Positions 22,441-33,185 of a stretch of DNA of 64,000 bases are shown one piece after another; within the stretch, counting starts at the first letter, position 1; each line of letters begins with the position of its first letter. Source of the DNA: Ligula intestinalis (lineage: Eukaryota > Platyhelminthes > Cestoda > Diphyllobothriidea > Diphyllobothriidae); contig JAYGXS010000009.1 in NCBI GenBank assembly GCA_036362985.1, positions 14,677,869 through 14,741,868 on the forward strand, in the 5' to 3' direction. The notes below the pieces were generated by a model. The model was not told where the DNA came from. It was given only the letters and a program-made list of their open reading frames with translations, and did not search any database. The position numbers were made by a program, and so were the translations under genes.

Positions 22441-23219
22441 TTCTTACGAAACTATCTTAATTCGTACCCCAATCCTGATAGTGAACTATCTTTTTCAACA
22501 CAGTTGCTACTGGTTACCGAAATCATAAACCTTGAATTTCCGTAAACTACACTGGTTTAAAGCATGGAAGTCTCTCATATGTTTTAGCAAGTCTCAGAGT
22601 AACAACTTAAGTCAACTTTATTAACCGGAGCGTTTCCAGTTCGTGCAATGGACTTGGGGGTTTCACTTTGACCACCGACTTAATTAAGGAATTCTGCTAC
22701 TATTGAAAGCCCAAAGCAAAGCTAATGCACGCAACAGTTACAACTGAGGACCGTTTCTATCCACCTAGCTAGTAACAAATGCTTGAAACTTATAGGCGCT
22801 CATTTAGTTAGTGGGGATCACTATATATTTGCAACCAACTAAACTTTTCTTCTGATATTGTCATGCTTAAGGCATGAGAAACGCACTCCAACCGTTTGAT
22901 ATAAGTCGAATTATAAGCCGACAGGAAGACGCTTCACGATCTCTGATAGTCGTTTGCAGTAGTGCCGCTTTTGCCTCTCTTATCATAATTTTCTGTACTG
23001 TAGAGTGTTAAAGTTGTTCGCACTTCATATATTTTATGGAAGCCAAGAAACATATGAACAGTTTTAAAAAGTCCTTTCCAACGCTTGAAATCAACTCTAT
23101 GACAGTTTATCATTTTACGAAGCTCCAGTAAGTAATGACCAGACCTGTGTTCTTTAAGTAGACATGTTCCCTACTGCCAGAAAGCTATATCAAGTTTGAC
23201 TTGCCATAAATTGCCAATA
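22441..23219. other. No gene seen
   Basis: AT-rich intergenic DNA between the tandem duplication and the PLE-1 copy. No structure recognised. Confidence 0.4.
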
Positions 23220-23292
23220 CAAGTGAACATGCGAACCCCAGGAAGTAATTGAAAAGAAGAAAACTCGATCGCTGGGATGATGTTTTTTCCCT

Positions 23293-23326
23293 GACGTTTC
23301 GAGATCCGTCGCGGATTCTTCATCAG
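23293..23326 (-). ncRNA. Hammerhead ribozyme, complete core, inverted PLE-1 end
   Basis: Minus strand: CTGATGA (23326-23320), a helix II of 7 bp with one bulge and a CGA loop, GAAAC and the GTC triplet (23295-23293). Flanks TCT/AGG can pair as a short helix I, better than in the copy at 12848. It lies on the opposite strand to the adjacent PLE body. Downstream on the minus strand is the CCAGCGATCGAG tail typical of PLE-1. Confidence 0.65.
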
Positions 23327-24831
23327 AGACATAATCACAGAGCAGAAGCAGATACAGGTAGTATGCGCACAGGAGTTTGCAAAGGAGTTAAATGTGTAGA
23401 AAAAAATTGACATCTGACAGGGGTGAGCGCTGATTCATCACGTCAGCAATGACCCGCGTCTATGGCCTCCCCAAAATGTATAAGGAGGGCGCTCCTCTCC
23501 AACCCGCCGTATCTTTGAAAGGCACTTCAAAGTATGGCCTGCAAAGTGGCTGCTTCGGCGTCTCAAATTCGCAACCGCTGATTTGGAGACCACGATCCAC
23601 TCATCAACACAATTGTTGGAGAAACTTAAAGGAGTAAGTCTACTACCAAGTGATATCATGGTTTCCTTTGATGTCACGTCTCTTTTTACTTCCATCACTC
23701 AGGATCTTGCAGTCGACACCGTAGATCTACGATGAGACGGAGAATCACCTTTGATATGTACAAATCCTACAGCTCCTGAAGTTATGTCTCAGGACGTACT
23801 TCATGTATGGTGGAACAATCAACGAGCAGATGAAGGATGCACCGATGGGTTCACCGATTTCGGAACTCATAGCCGAAGCGATCCTAAAACGGCCGGAGTT
23901 GCTGATCTTCCAACACCACAGACCAAAATTCCGGGTACGGTATGTGAATGACACCTTCGTCGTCATCGAAGAGGATCAGGTGCTCACGTTTAAGGAACGT
24001 CTTAACAGCATCTTCCCGCACATCCAACCTGTTGGCCTTCCTTGATGTCCTCATCTGTCGGAAAGATTGGGGTGACCTCAAGATTCAAGTATTCAGGAAA
24101 GCGAAAAACACGATGCAAGTACTGAAATACAACAGCAAGCACCCAATCAGCCACAAACGCAGTTGCGCAAGGACGCTCCATCGGCGTGTTGAGAAGCACT
24201 GCAGCGAACCAGAAGATAAAGTTGCCGAGGTACAATACCTTCGACGGGTGTTCAGAAAAATGGAAAACAGCGAAACTTTGTTAACCGGTTCTCTCGCAAA
24301 TGTAATGGCCAACAAAGGCGCACCGACCCCAAAATTTGGCGAGCAATCACATACGTCAAAAGCGTCTCGGAGTCTGTTGGCCACCTTCTCACACTACTTG
24401 GAGTTGGAGTTGGAGTCGCACACAGGGTGAAAGCAACCATAGAGCATCAGATCATGAAACCGAAAGACTGACTGCCATGGCGAGATACATCAAGAGTCGT
24501 CTACGGGAGCCGGTGCAATTGCGGGCAGACCAACTATTTCGGGGAAACTGGTAGACTTCTCAACACATGAATTGCCGAACACGCGGCAACAGTGCGCTGA
24601 AATGATGCCAATTTTCAAGTTGTGGCTTATTCGAAGAGGCCCCGTCACACATCCAAATTTGAGGAGGCCGAAATACTTGCAAGAGGCGACGATCGGGTGA
24701 ACCGAGGAGTACTTGAGTCATCAAGAAGTGCAACGATTTGCCCAATCCTTATTCGGTTCTGAGACTCAATTTGGCCAAAGCAAGTCACCACTCTGGGAAA
24801 AGACACGCCACCGCCTCATACAACGCCAACA

Positions 24832-24862
24832 CTGGCGAATCCGCGATGTATCTCGAAAAGTC
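24832..24862 (+). ncRNA. Decayed hammerhead-like core at PLE-1 3' end
   Basis: CTGG replaces CTGATGA. Helix II half CGAATCCG is kept, then TCTCGAAAAGTC. It is followed by AATAAAG and CCAGTGATCGAGTC. The first core block is destroyed. Confidence 0.35.
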
Positions 24863-25059
24863 ATGCGAATAAAGTTATATCCCAGTGATCGAGTCGTCTT
24901 CCTCTCAGTTGCCATAAATAGCGGATAGCGTTAACGAACTACAAATTTTTATACGGCTTCCATGGGAAATGCCTCATTAGCTTCCTTTCAATGCTTTCTA
25001 TTGATACAGCTGACACACTGCGATTTTTCCACGGTGCGTTTCAAGCCTGAACAAATAAG

Positions 25060-25260
25060 GTTGCCAGCTGAGCAGATTACGCGGACCACAGGATCGGTCT
25101 AGCTGCAGTTTCTCACCACCAGCGCTGTCTGCAGCCTCTTCCGTGTCATGTTTTATTGACTCTGTCATGTCCCGGTGAGCAAGGAAGATGGCGCGTTTCT
25201 GACGATGGGGGACCGGGGGGAGGGAGGGTAGAACTGCTGTCGACGGCTCAGCCCAATTTC
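25060..25260. repeat. Dispersed repeat, partner at 56190-56420
   Basis: GTTTCTCACCACC, then TCATGTCCCGG.GAG and AAGATGGC, then TCGACGGCTCAGCCC, in the same order in both copies. On the minus strand GGTGGTGAGAAAC resembles a tRNA A box in the partner, hinting at a SINE. No B box was found. Confidence 0.4.
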
Positions 25261-25374
25261 CTTATTTTTCAAAACCGGTGGCCCAACTTGTTGACTTACA
25301 GTAGATTACATATCTGATGATAGGTTGGGGATTGGGGGATTTCAAAGCCACTCGAGGTTGTTTACTCAGTTCAT

Positions 25375-26140
25375 AAAGTTGACTTGAGGTGCAAAATGCT
25401 GTTTCCTAGAGTTGCATTCCGTTCAGATCAGCATACTGGGAGAAAATAGAGGCAGAAATGGGCAAAATCTAGCGTTTGTTGATATCCGAGGAATTCCTTG
25501 CGCTGTGAAACGCTGCGGAAAAGAACTTCTTATTTGCGTATTTTGCACTATAAAAGAACATTCATGAATAGTAGGAACATTTTAATTCTATTTGTTCACA
25601 AAAAGGGAAATTTGTTGTGCGTACATGAAATTGAGGTTAGTGTAATTATGAGATAGCGCATCATTTTGAGAATAGAAGAGCATACTTAGCTAAGTTAGTG
25701 ATATTTTGCTAATCTGCCAAGTGTTGTGCCATAAAATTGGGTACTTAACTTTTAAGGCTGTTACTTGCTATAACCTATTTAAAGTGTATATTGTATATTT
25801 GAAGGCTTGTAGGCAGGGAAAGTATATGAGGACTTTATTACTATGCAGTCCCTAAGTCGATTGTACAGTCAATATAAAGTTGAAGACTGTTAGCATAAAA
25901 CACGTTGAATGAGTTGTTGCGGGACATTGCAAAACAGTTTTCTCAAAAATCGCCGTTGATCTTATTGCCACTCTGCTCTGCATTTGTTATTGTAGAACTG
26001 AGCCTAGAAGTTAACAAATACACTTAAAACTGTTCCGATTTAAATAAAAACACTAGCTCTTTCATTTATTGCAGAAGATGTGTCTATAAGTTTTAGGGAA
26101 ATCAATAAACTGACTTAAATGTCCCATTATAATCCTGACT
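25375..26140. repeat. Paralogous segment DUP-2, copy a
   Basis: Aligns by eye with 29125-29890: TTTACT..GTTCA, GAGG.GCAAAATGCTGTT, AAATGGGCAAAAT, TTTGTTGATATC, AATCTG.CAAG/GGTAG, AACTGTTCC.AT and TAGCTCTTTCAT. The partner lies 3' of the GPCR gene at 30367, so this may be flank of a lost GPCR copy. No gene. Confidence 0.45.
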
Positions 26141-27365
26141 TTATTTTCAAAAAATAAAGTACGCAGGCATCCAACGCCAAACTATACAACTAAAGCTGTT
26201 TTTCAAGAGGTCATTTGTTGCATAAAATTTTTGCTCAATCTTGGGCATATTCATCTGCGTCTTTTGTTGTGGACCTTTATTTTTCTAGGCAGGGAGTTGA
26301 CACGTTATGGTGGTTCTGAATCCATGACACGCACAGACAGCTGCATAAATAAAAAAAGGTTTAAAAGCTCGTTATTTAGGTAAATGCTTTTAAGATACAT
26401 CTTATTTTGAAGGATTTCGTAAGCACTTAGAAAATACGCATGGTTTATGGTCAATCGATTGAAGCCAGTGAAAATCGTAAAGTCTTCCTAATCGAAATCT
26501 CGAAATAATTACAAAATAATGTGGCAGAAGGCAATTTCTCTTACTTTGCAAAAGTGGTAGGTTTACAATTGTGCCAGAAAATTCCATCTAAATTTATTAG
26601 TAAGTGGCAGGCATGTCTGCAAATGAGCTTAAGAAATCTATTACTCCTGTGATCTCCCAATGGGCCATATTAAGCTAAAACGTAGTTGCTTTAGTCCAAC
26701 GTAGCTTAAGCGATGCATAATAGAATTAAACAAATAGCAATTCTCGTGAAAACGTGTTAGAATACATACTCGAAATTTGGTCGGTTCGGTTACAGCCCTA
26801 CATTATATTGCACGCAATATGGATGCATATTTATCCGAAAACTTTACAAAAGGATTATTTTCTAACGAAATTTTACTTGTGCTGTTTTATTCACTCGGTG
26901 GTTTTGTATGAAAGGGCTTCCTCTTCAGGTAAAACTTAAATTTACCTAGTACGCCCGATTTCTACTTTTTTGGAATTTTCCACTTTGCTAAAAAGCTGGT
27001 ATCCCAATAAAACTTTATATTCCGTAATACATAACAATATGCACTATTACGAAGAATGACAATTTATTTATTGGTGGAAAACTTTGGGGGCCACAGCTTG
27101 GGCTGCGTTTGATTAACAGGGTGTTACTTGTTAAAATCTTTGGATTTCATGAGTAAGTCAACCTACTGTAAGTGCACTGGGCTAACGCAACTACAACTGA
27201 CGGATTTCCAAACAACTGGACTTTATCGGCAGACACGGCAAATAACAAGGAAGTTCTTCGGGATATTATCGTGACTCTGCTGTCTGCCAATAGAGGAGAA
27301 TATACGAGTTCCAGGCAGCAGTTCCAAAGAAGAAGATGCGATCACTGGAACAAGGACTTTATTTT
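26141..27365. other. No gene seen
   Basis: AT-rich sequence with only short frames. No repeat partner was recognised in the window. Confidence 0.4.
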
Positions 27366-27368
27366 CCT

Positions 27369-27405
27369 GATGTTTTGGATTCCGTCAGGAATCCTTAGTC
27401 ATAGG
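27369..27405 (-). ncRNA. Decayed hammerhead-like core with perfect helix II
   Basis: Minus strand: CTATGA in place of CTGATGA, then a perfect 7-bp hairpin (GGATTCC, loop TGAC, GGAATCC), then AAAACATC in place of GAAACGTC. The helix is preserved while the catalytic core is lost. Confidence 0.35.
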
Positions 27406-28651
27406 TAATCGTAAACAGGTCTGAGACATGCGCAGATAGGGGGTGATACATGCACAGATTGCACGGTATTTATAGTTCACAGTGGTCACTCACATGTGTA
27501 CTATAATTGTCAGTTCTTGTAGTCACCGCTTGAGGTCTTAATTGGTCCGGTAATTGCTCATTAATTGCAACAGCGTTCTTGTCCGCGTCGGATGTAGGTT
27601 GGATAATTGCTCGAAGATTAGGCCCGCTGTCGTCAGATTTACACCCAGTCCTTCCCACGTGACTGATTTTCTTGTTTAGGAAATTTCTCAGTACACCGTA
27701 TGGGAACGCCAAATCGTTGCGCTTGTTGATGGACTAGGGGCCTGAGAACCCGGACTCGAGCAGCTCGCGGCTCACGCGGTTGTCCCCTCTTGCGAGGATT
27801 TCGGCCTCGTCAAACTTGAAAATATGGCCGGGTCCCGTTAAGTGAGCTACAACCTGGGAGTTGACGTCTTTCTTCCTTACCGCCGCTGCATGCTCGGCCA
27901 TTCGCGTCTGGAGTAACCTCCCGGTTTCTCCGACGTAGTTGCTTTGTCCACAACTACACCAGATCCGGTAAACGACTCCAGCTGTTTCCTGCCGTGGCAG
28001 TGGGTCTTTCGGCCTCATGACCCGGCGTCTGGTGGTTGCTTCCGGCCTGTGTGCAACTCCAACTCCAAGTGGGGTGAGTAGACGGCTGACCGCTTCCGAT
28101 ACATTTTTAACGTACGGAAGAGCTCGCCAAACGTTTGTAACAGCTGGACGTGGCTTCGTCTCTCGTTTGCGAATGCACTGGTTGACAAAATTGTGCGGGT
28201 ATCCATTCGCTCTCGGTACCCGTCGAACGTATTGTAATTCAGCAATTTTGTCTTCCACTTCGCTGCAATGCGTCTCGACGCGCCGGAATAGCGCTCTTAC
28301 GCAGCTGCGTTTGTGACCGATTGGATGGTTGCTGTTGCAGTTCAGGACTTGCATAGTGTTGGTTGCTTTCCTGAACACTTTAGTTTTAAGGCCACCATCG
28401 TCTTTGCGGCGAACGAGGACATCCAGGAAGGCCAGCTGGTTGTTTTCTTCTTACTCCGTCGTAAATCGAATGTCCAGGAAGACAGCGTTTAGACGTTCTT
28501 TGAATGTCAGCACCTGATCCCGCTCAATAACGACGAAGGTGTTGTCCACATACCGAGCCCAGAGTTTCGGTATGTGGTGTCGGAAAGCCAACGACTCCAG
28601 CCGATGCAGGACCGCCTCTGCTATGAGTCCGGAAATAGGCGAACCCATAGG
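27369..28651 (-). mobile_element. PLE-1 retroelement, 5' side lost in assembly gap
   Basis: From the gap downwards: PMGSPISGLIAEAV (motif B), RYVDNTFVV (motif C, second Asp to Asn), RLNAVFLDIRFTTE then TAA at 28453-28451, continuing in the same frame with NNQLAFLDVLV, HKRSCVRALFRRVE, GVGVAHRPEAT, VVYRIWCSCGQSNYVGETGRL (an intact-looking GIY-YIG core at about 27900-27965) and FDEAEILARGDNRVSREL. A TAG at 27734-27736 is followed by more in-frame sequence to about 27473. The 3' end carries TATAAATACCGTG and a decayed hammerhead (27369-27405). Confidence 0.85.
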
Positions 28652-28751
28652 NNNNNNNNNNNNNNNNNNNNNNNNNNNNNNNNNNNNNNNNNNNNNNNNN
28701 NNNNNNNNNNNNNNNNNNNNNNNNNNNNNNNNNNNNNNNNNNNNNNNNNNN
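28652..28751. other. Assembly gap (100 N)
   Basis: Exactly 100 N, a conventional gap of unknown size. The left side is PLE-1 on the minus strand within RT. The right side is PLE-2 C-terminus on the plus strand, so the true junction is unknown. Confidence 0.95.
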
Positions 28752-29045
28752 ACTGCTATCCGGTTAAGGAAGCTGATTTTGTGTGCGCAAAAGAACCTAC
28801 TACAAGCCCCAAGCTTAGCGTGGCCAACGGCCACTTAGCTATCGACATTTTTATGATCCTCCTCTCCCCCTTCCCCTCTCCCTAATTGCCGCTTAATTAG
28901 CCGCTTGTTACTACCCAACACTCCCCTTTATCCCCTGGACTAATTTGCTGATAATTTCTAAACATACTTAACCTTTAACATTTAACCTGTCCCCTCCCAT
29001 ATAAATGTAAAGGCTTGATGAGAATTTTTAAAAGTATACGTACGC
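28752..29045 (+). pseudogene. PLE-2 C-terminal scrap with 3' end
   Basis: TAIRLRKLILCAQKNLLQAPS to the stop at 28836-28838, matching the last residues of the frame at 37522-38685. The 3' UTR is C-rich and ends with ATATAAATGTAAAGG, CTTGATGAG (29014) and AAAAG. This is the compact hammerhead-like motif with one inserted base and a lost G. Confidence 0.6.
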
Positions 29046-29124
29046 TCGCCAATTGCTCTTCGGAAACAATTATATTGATATGGGAACGGAGGCAAAGGCC
29101 AAATTTGAGGTTGTGGTTTCAAAC

Positions 29125-29890
29125 AAAGTTTTGGTCGTTTACTTTGTTCACTTAATTTATATGAGGCGCAAAATGCTGTTCACTAGGAAAGTATTTAGTT
29201 CATGTCAGTTTACTGCGGGAAAAAAGAGCAAAAATGGGCAAAATATAACGTGTTTTTGATATCTAACGTAATAACAGTCTATAATTCTCTATTATAAAGA
29301 TTAAATTCACACAAACAAGAAAAGTTTTATTTGTAGCGTTTCAGAGAACGCAAAATCCTATTTTCCTTTCAATGAAGTAAGATAAATCCAATATGGAACA
29401 CCAAATTGTTGTCGAGGAAAACGAGCGCATATAATCTCGAAAATTATGTTTCGCAAATCTGGTAGGTTTTGAGCCAGTAAATTAAGTTATCAACTTTGGA
29501 AGCTGTAGATTTTTTAACACACCAACAATAAAGACCGTAAACAAGTATTTAAATGAACACCTGCGTTGAGCTGTCAACCTTACGCAAGAGAAGTCCGACT
29601 TTTTTATCTGTAGCTTAATAGGAAAGAATATGGAAAATGTAAATAGAACGTGCAGGAGATAATCGGTTTCCGCGAAATCATAATATACACTCTATTACTC
29701 TGCTGCGCATTTTCACTCATAGAGTGGGTCCCTTAAGAAGACAGCTATCGTGTTAACTGTTCCAATATACACCAAAAATTAGTTCTTTCATATTCAGCAG
29801 AGAATTTATCCCTTCCTGTTCAGAGAAGTACGAAGACTAGTCAAAGAACGTACTTTTATCTGATCAACCACAAGAGCTCTTCTTTTTAAT
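29125..29890. repeat. Paralogous segment DUP-2, copy b
   Basis: Partner of 25375-26140, lying downstream (3') of the intact GPCR gene at 30367-31446. Noncoding. Confidence 0.45.
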
Positions 29891-30229
29891 AGGGATGGTC
29901 CCATTAACAACTGTTGTACTTCGAGATTTCAAAAGATAGAAAACCGATTTTCCATTATCTGTACATTTCCTATCTGAACAACCAATTATAGAGTTACCCC
30001 TGGGATGTCTCCTAACCAACTTTCTGGTCATGTATTCCTTAATTTGTCCGTAAATGACAATGACAAATCTAGTTCTCTCCTCGATAGTAGAATAATAATT
30101 TGAAGTTCAACCTCGATATCCCTCCGCCGGCGTAAAACGCTTGCTGATTTTTGTGAACTGAAAAGATCAATGTAAAAAAAGATGTGCAGATTTAATTAAG
30201 GCAGGGAATACAAGAAACGTACGGCAGCC

Positions 30230-30366
30230 TTCGCATAAGTTCAACACAATGGATGCAGTCACATGTTACAAAAATATACAAATGATTGGTAGGCAGCATC
30301 TTAATGTCACACGGGTAGGGCCAGAGATCTTGCGGCACATCTTGTAGCACACTGTCAGCAAGAACC
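30230..30366 (-). repeat. Conserved GPCR 3' flank
   Basis: TTCAACACAATGGATGCAGTCA and CTTAATGTCACACGGGTAGG recur in diverged form at 48893-49030, 51985-52030 and 54320-54370, next to the other GPCR copies. Noncoding. It shows that the duplicated unit included the 3' flank. Confidence 0.5.
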
Positions 30367-31446
30367 TTAGTGCTGGCCACTAGTTAACTCGGTGTTACCT
30401 GACACGATTTCGGGCGCGTGTTGGCAGCCCAGCATCTGCCTAAGCATCCTCCGGTACTTGGCCCAGTAGACAATGTAGACAAAAAAGTTTGCCGTCGAGT
30501 TAATCTGAGAGCCAAGTGCCACCAAATAAGAGCAGATATTAAGACTGACCATGTAGACGCAAGTGCGGTGACGCAAAAAGTGAAGTGAAAGTAGCTGAAG
30601 TATACTCAGAGGCAGCATGAACAGAGCGAAGGTGATGATGACAATGAGTAGGCCACGAGTCAGTTTGAGGCATCGTTGAACCATGCAGTCGGATTGGACG
30701 CCATCTTTTTGACAATCGATTGACGCAGTCTGCAGCTGCGGACGTTCCCCCTGTCCCCTACGAAAACGTCCTGAACGCCGGAGACCGCGTCCAATTTGCG
30801 CACTACAGACAATTAAAATTATCAACGGGACTAAAGTGACAAGGATGCTGTCGGTGAAGCAATGCAGTTGCCAAAACCCTGACTTCACTGCCAACCACTC
30901 CGGTCTCACGTTCTCGATTGCCGTGAATGAGATGAGTGGAATCCGAACTAGAATGGAAAATCCAAAGCAGACAGCTATCAGCCGATTAGTCATCGCCCCA
31001 GTCCACCACACTTTACTACGAACAGGGAAACAGATGACTAGGAAGCGTTCCACGCCTATCAGTACAACCAACCAATTCCTGAAGGATTCGAAAATAGTCC
31101 CGAGCGGAACAATGATGCTGGTTAAAAGCGGCATTTGCAGGGGACAGTTCCGACCACAAAAAGTCATTGGTTGGAATACTAGCATCGAGAGGAGGAGATA
31201 TAGGACATCAAGCACAGATAAAACGATCAGGAACTTGCGGGTTGTTCGGGGCGTTGTCTTGTCTCGACAGAACATGCAGATACTAAGACCGCTGGTGAAT
31301 ATGCCAACCACACACACCGGCAAACCGAGGATCGTGATAAAAATAAGTTGATTGTAGCGTAGAAAGTCCTTGTAAGTTGGACCTCCAAGCCAGGCTTTTT
31401 GCAGCATACACGGAACGCTGTATCTTACAGTTATATTTGCAGCCAT
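30367..31446 (-). CDS. Rhodopsin-family (class A) GPCR, peptide-receptor-like, intact
   Basis: Intronless 359-residue paralogue of the receptor at 3742-4800; residues ~121-147 are nearly identical. Start: an ATG at 31497 would add 17 residues not supported by any paralogue, so the ATG at 31446 (MAANIT) is chosen; its context and position equal those of the sister genes. N-glycosylation sequon at N4. TM2 Asp D80, ERF at 133-135 in place of DRY, TM5 P207, a long basic loop 3 (~220-262), FMLP in TM6 and NSTANFFVY (316-324) in TM7, then a basic helix 8. The ligand is unknown; a neuropeptide is likely from the TM7 form. It differs from its sister mainly in loop 3, extracellular loop 2 and the C-tail, as expected if ligand or coupling diverged. 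It is bracketed by PLE-1 copies in divergent orientation (27.4-28.65 minus, 32.65-34.98 plus). Confidence 0.88.
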   Translation of the reverse strand: MAANITVRYSVPCMLQKAWLGGPTYKDFLRYNQLIFITILGLPVCVVGIFTSGLSICMFCRDKTTPRTTRKFLIVLSVLDVLYLLLSMLVFQPMTFCGRNCPLQMPLLTSIIVPLGTIFESFRNWLVVLIGVERFLVICFPVRSKVWWTGAMTNRLIAVCFGFSILVRIPLISFTAIENVRPEWLAVKSGFWQLHCFTDSILVTLVPLIILIVCSAQIGRGLRRSGRFRRGQGERPQLQTASIDCQKDGVQSDCMVQRCLKLTRGLLIVIITFALFMLPLSILQLLSLHFLRHRTCVYMVSLNICSYLVALGSQINSTANFFVYIVYWAKYRRMLRQMLGCQHAPEIVSGNTELTSGQH

Positions 31447-31511
31447 TTGGTTCTTACTAAACGCGTGAACGGGGCGACCTTTTTCTCCAGTAATCAACTT
31501 GCATTTGTGTG

Positions 31512-31602
31512 CCCGGTTGCACGACTTAGTTCGCCAGTTATGGACAGGGTGTCTGGTTTGTATACGATGCGCTTCTGGTCACACTCCCTGGCCAATCAAA
31601 TC
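31512..31602 (-). promoter_or_regulatory. Conserved GPCR-family promoter block, TATA box altered
   Basis: The inverted CCAAT box (TTTGATTGGCCAG, 31589-31601) and GTATACAAACCAG (near 31559) are kept. At the position of the TATA-like box (about 72 nt before the ATG) the sequence is CGTGCAACCGG where sisters have CATATAACCGG-type sequence. Confidence 0.5.
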
Positions 31603-31649
31603 ATAGCTATACTAAGCATCCGTTGAGATAATTACAGCGGCCAATTAAA

Positions 31650-32654
31650 GCAGCCCAACCAACCAGTATAGGTTTCAGCTTTGTGAACTAAAAAAGGTAC
31701 TAGGTGCAATGTGCCACCTTAGTTGCAGGCTACGGCATCTGTAATTGATGTCGAGAAGTAGAAGACAGGTTTTTTGTCCAGGTCTGTACGTAAAGTCTAT
31801 ACGAATGCGCAGTTAATACAGCCCAAAAATAAAACTCAGGTTTTTTAGGAAACGTTAAGAAGGGGTCGTTTTGAAGCCCAATTTCAGATCAGACGTGAAG
31901 CATAAGTGCAAAATAATTAATCAATAATACATAAGTTGCCTAATTTCGATGGTAACAACAAACCAATTGGAATTACTTTCAAATTTCTGTCGTACCTCAA
32001 TTATATTACTGACCTTATTGGACTGGTTATTGTTGAGCCGACGTCACAAGTTTAAAATTACGAAATTTAAGCCGCTACCATTGATAAAGAAATATTTGAA
32101 GATAGGAATGCTCATCAAAAGCCGTGTTGGATGTAAATGTTTTAATAAATAAAATTTTAATGTTTCTAGAGTATGGTAAAAGGGCATTTTGATTAAGTTA
32201 ACGAAGATCCTATTTAAAATGGTTGCACCATAATTTGCGAAAGATAATTGTTTGAGTAATTCAAAGAAAGGACATGCATTTTTGAAGAAAATAAACAATT
32301 CATGTCTCTACGCCCGCATTGTGCACTTTTTGATAAAAACTTCAACAGTTTTGGCTCAGCATTTAAATTATGACCAAAACAATATAATTTTCTTTAGGAT
32401 AACTGAACTGAGCAAAAACGACCTCAGCAAGCAACGGAAAACACTGGATACTCTTATTTTACGACAGTAGATGTGTAGACCGGTTAAAAAATTTAACCCT
32501 GCACCGAGCTAATCACGTAAAGTGATCGTCTTGGAAAAAAAGGGATTTCCCCATACAAAATAAAAGAAATAAAATAAACCCGATCCATATTCGAAAAACA
32601 TCAATATAAAATAAATAATTTAATAAGATTATATTAAATTATTATACACAACTT
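31650..32654. other. AT-rich stretch, no gene
   Basis: 31640-31700 still resembles the far upstream region of the first GPCR gene (5010-5040). After that the DNA is strongly AT-rich (32500-32660 especially). Short frames only. Confidence 0.4.
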
Positions 32655-33185
32655 TTCACTGAGAGGAAGAAGATGTCATCACTTGAACAAGAGTTCAATT
32701 TGCCTGACTTTCTGATTCCCTCGGGAATCCTTAATCATAGTTGATGATAACATAGACATGGTCATGCGAAGATGAGGTAAATACATGCACAGGCTGCACG
32801 GTATTTATAGTTTCTAGTGGTCGTCCGCGTGTGTGTGTGAGAATTGTTTACGTCTGTAGCCACCGCTTGGGTCTTAATTGATGCGGTACTGGCTTGACAC
32901 TTCACGTTCGACTCACTAATTGCCACAATTGCCATGTCAGCGTCAGCGTCAGATGCGGGCCTGGTAATTGCGTGACAATTATGCCCGCTGTCGTCAGCGT
33001 TGTTGTTGCGTCCGGCCCTTCACACGTGACTGATTCTCTTGCTCTAGAAACTTCACAGTACGGTGTGAGTAGGCGGCTGACTGCCTTCGATACATTCTTT
33101 ACGTACGGAAGATCCTGCAAAACGTTTGGGCATGTTGGAAGTGGCTTCTTCTCTCGTTTGCGCTCTCGCCATGCGTCGGTCGATA
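32655..33185 (-). repeat. Inverted 5' arm of the PLE-1 copy
   Basis: Near-exact reverse complement of the element's own 3' end, including a (GTGT)n tract at 32828-32840 matching (ACAC)n at 34792-34802, and TATTTATAGT. At 33060 it jumps to the reverse of a region upstream of the nuclease domain (compare 34085-34195), so the GIY-YIG domain was deleted from this inverted copy. Confidence 0.8.
32706..32740 (-). ncRNA. Decayed hammerhead-like core (left arm)
   Basis: CTATGA, then a perfect 7-bp helix II (GATTCCC/GGGAATC with a GA loop), then GAAAGTC. The first block lacks one G, and helix III is absent. Confidence 0.3.

Larger units (their letters stand above)
23220..24905 (+). mobile_element. 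PLE-1 retroelement, degenerate, with hammerhead-type ends
   Basis: Layout: an inverted terminal copy on the minus strand (23220-23420), a PLE body on + (23440-24740), and a + terminal repeat with a decayed core (24832-24862). Body motifs in order: VYGLPKMYKEGAP, MVSFDVTSLFTSI (motif A), DAPMGSPISELIAE (motif B), RYVNDTFVV (motif C with Asp to Asn), NLLAFLDVLICRK after a deletion and frameshift at about 24030, HKRSCARTLHRRVE, GIAHRVKAT, VVY...CNCGQTNYFGETGR (GIY-YIG) and EAEILARGDDRV. Several frameshifts and stops and the lost catalytic Asp make it inactive. Confidence 0.8.

Noticed and set aside
30836..31351. Long plus-strand frame (171 codons) opposite the GPCR at 30367
   Set aside because: Shadow of the receptor coding sequence; the same antisense frame is seen opposite the other copies and shows no domain of its own.
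31447..31497. Upstream ATG that would extend the GPCR by 17 residues
   Set aside because: The extension lies in the 5' leader shared with paralogues, which have no matching codons; the ATG at 31446 is the conserved start.
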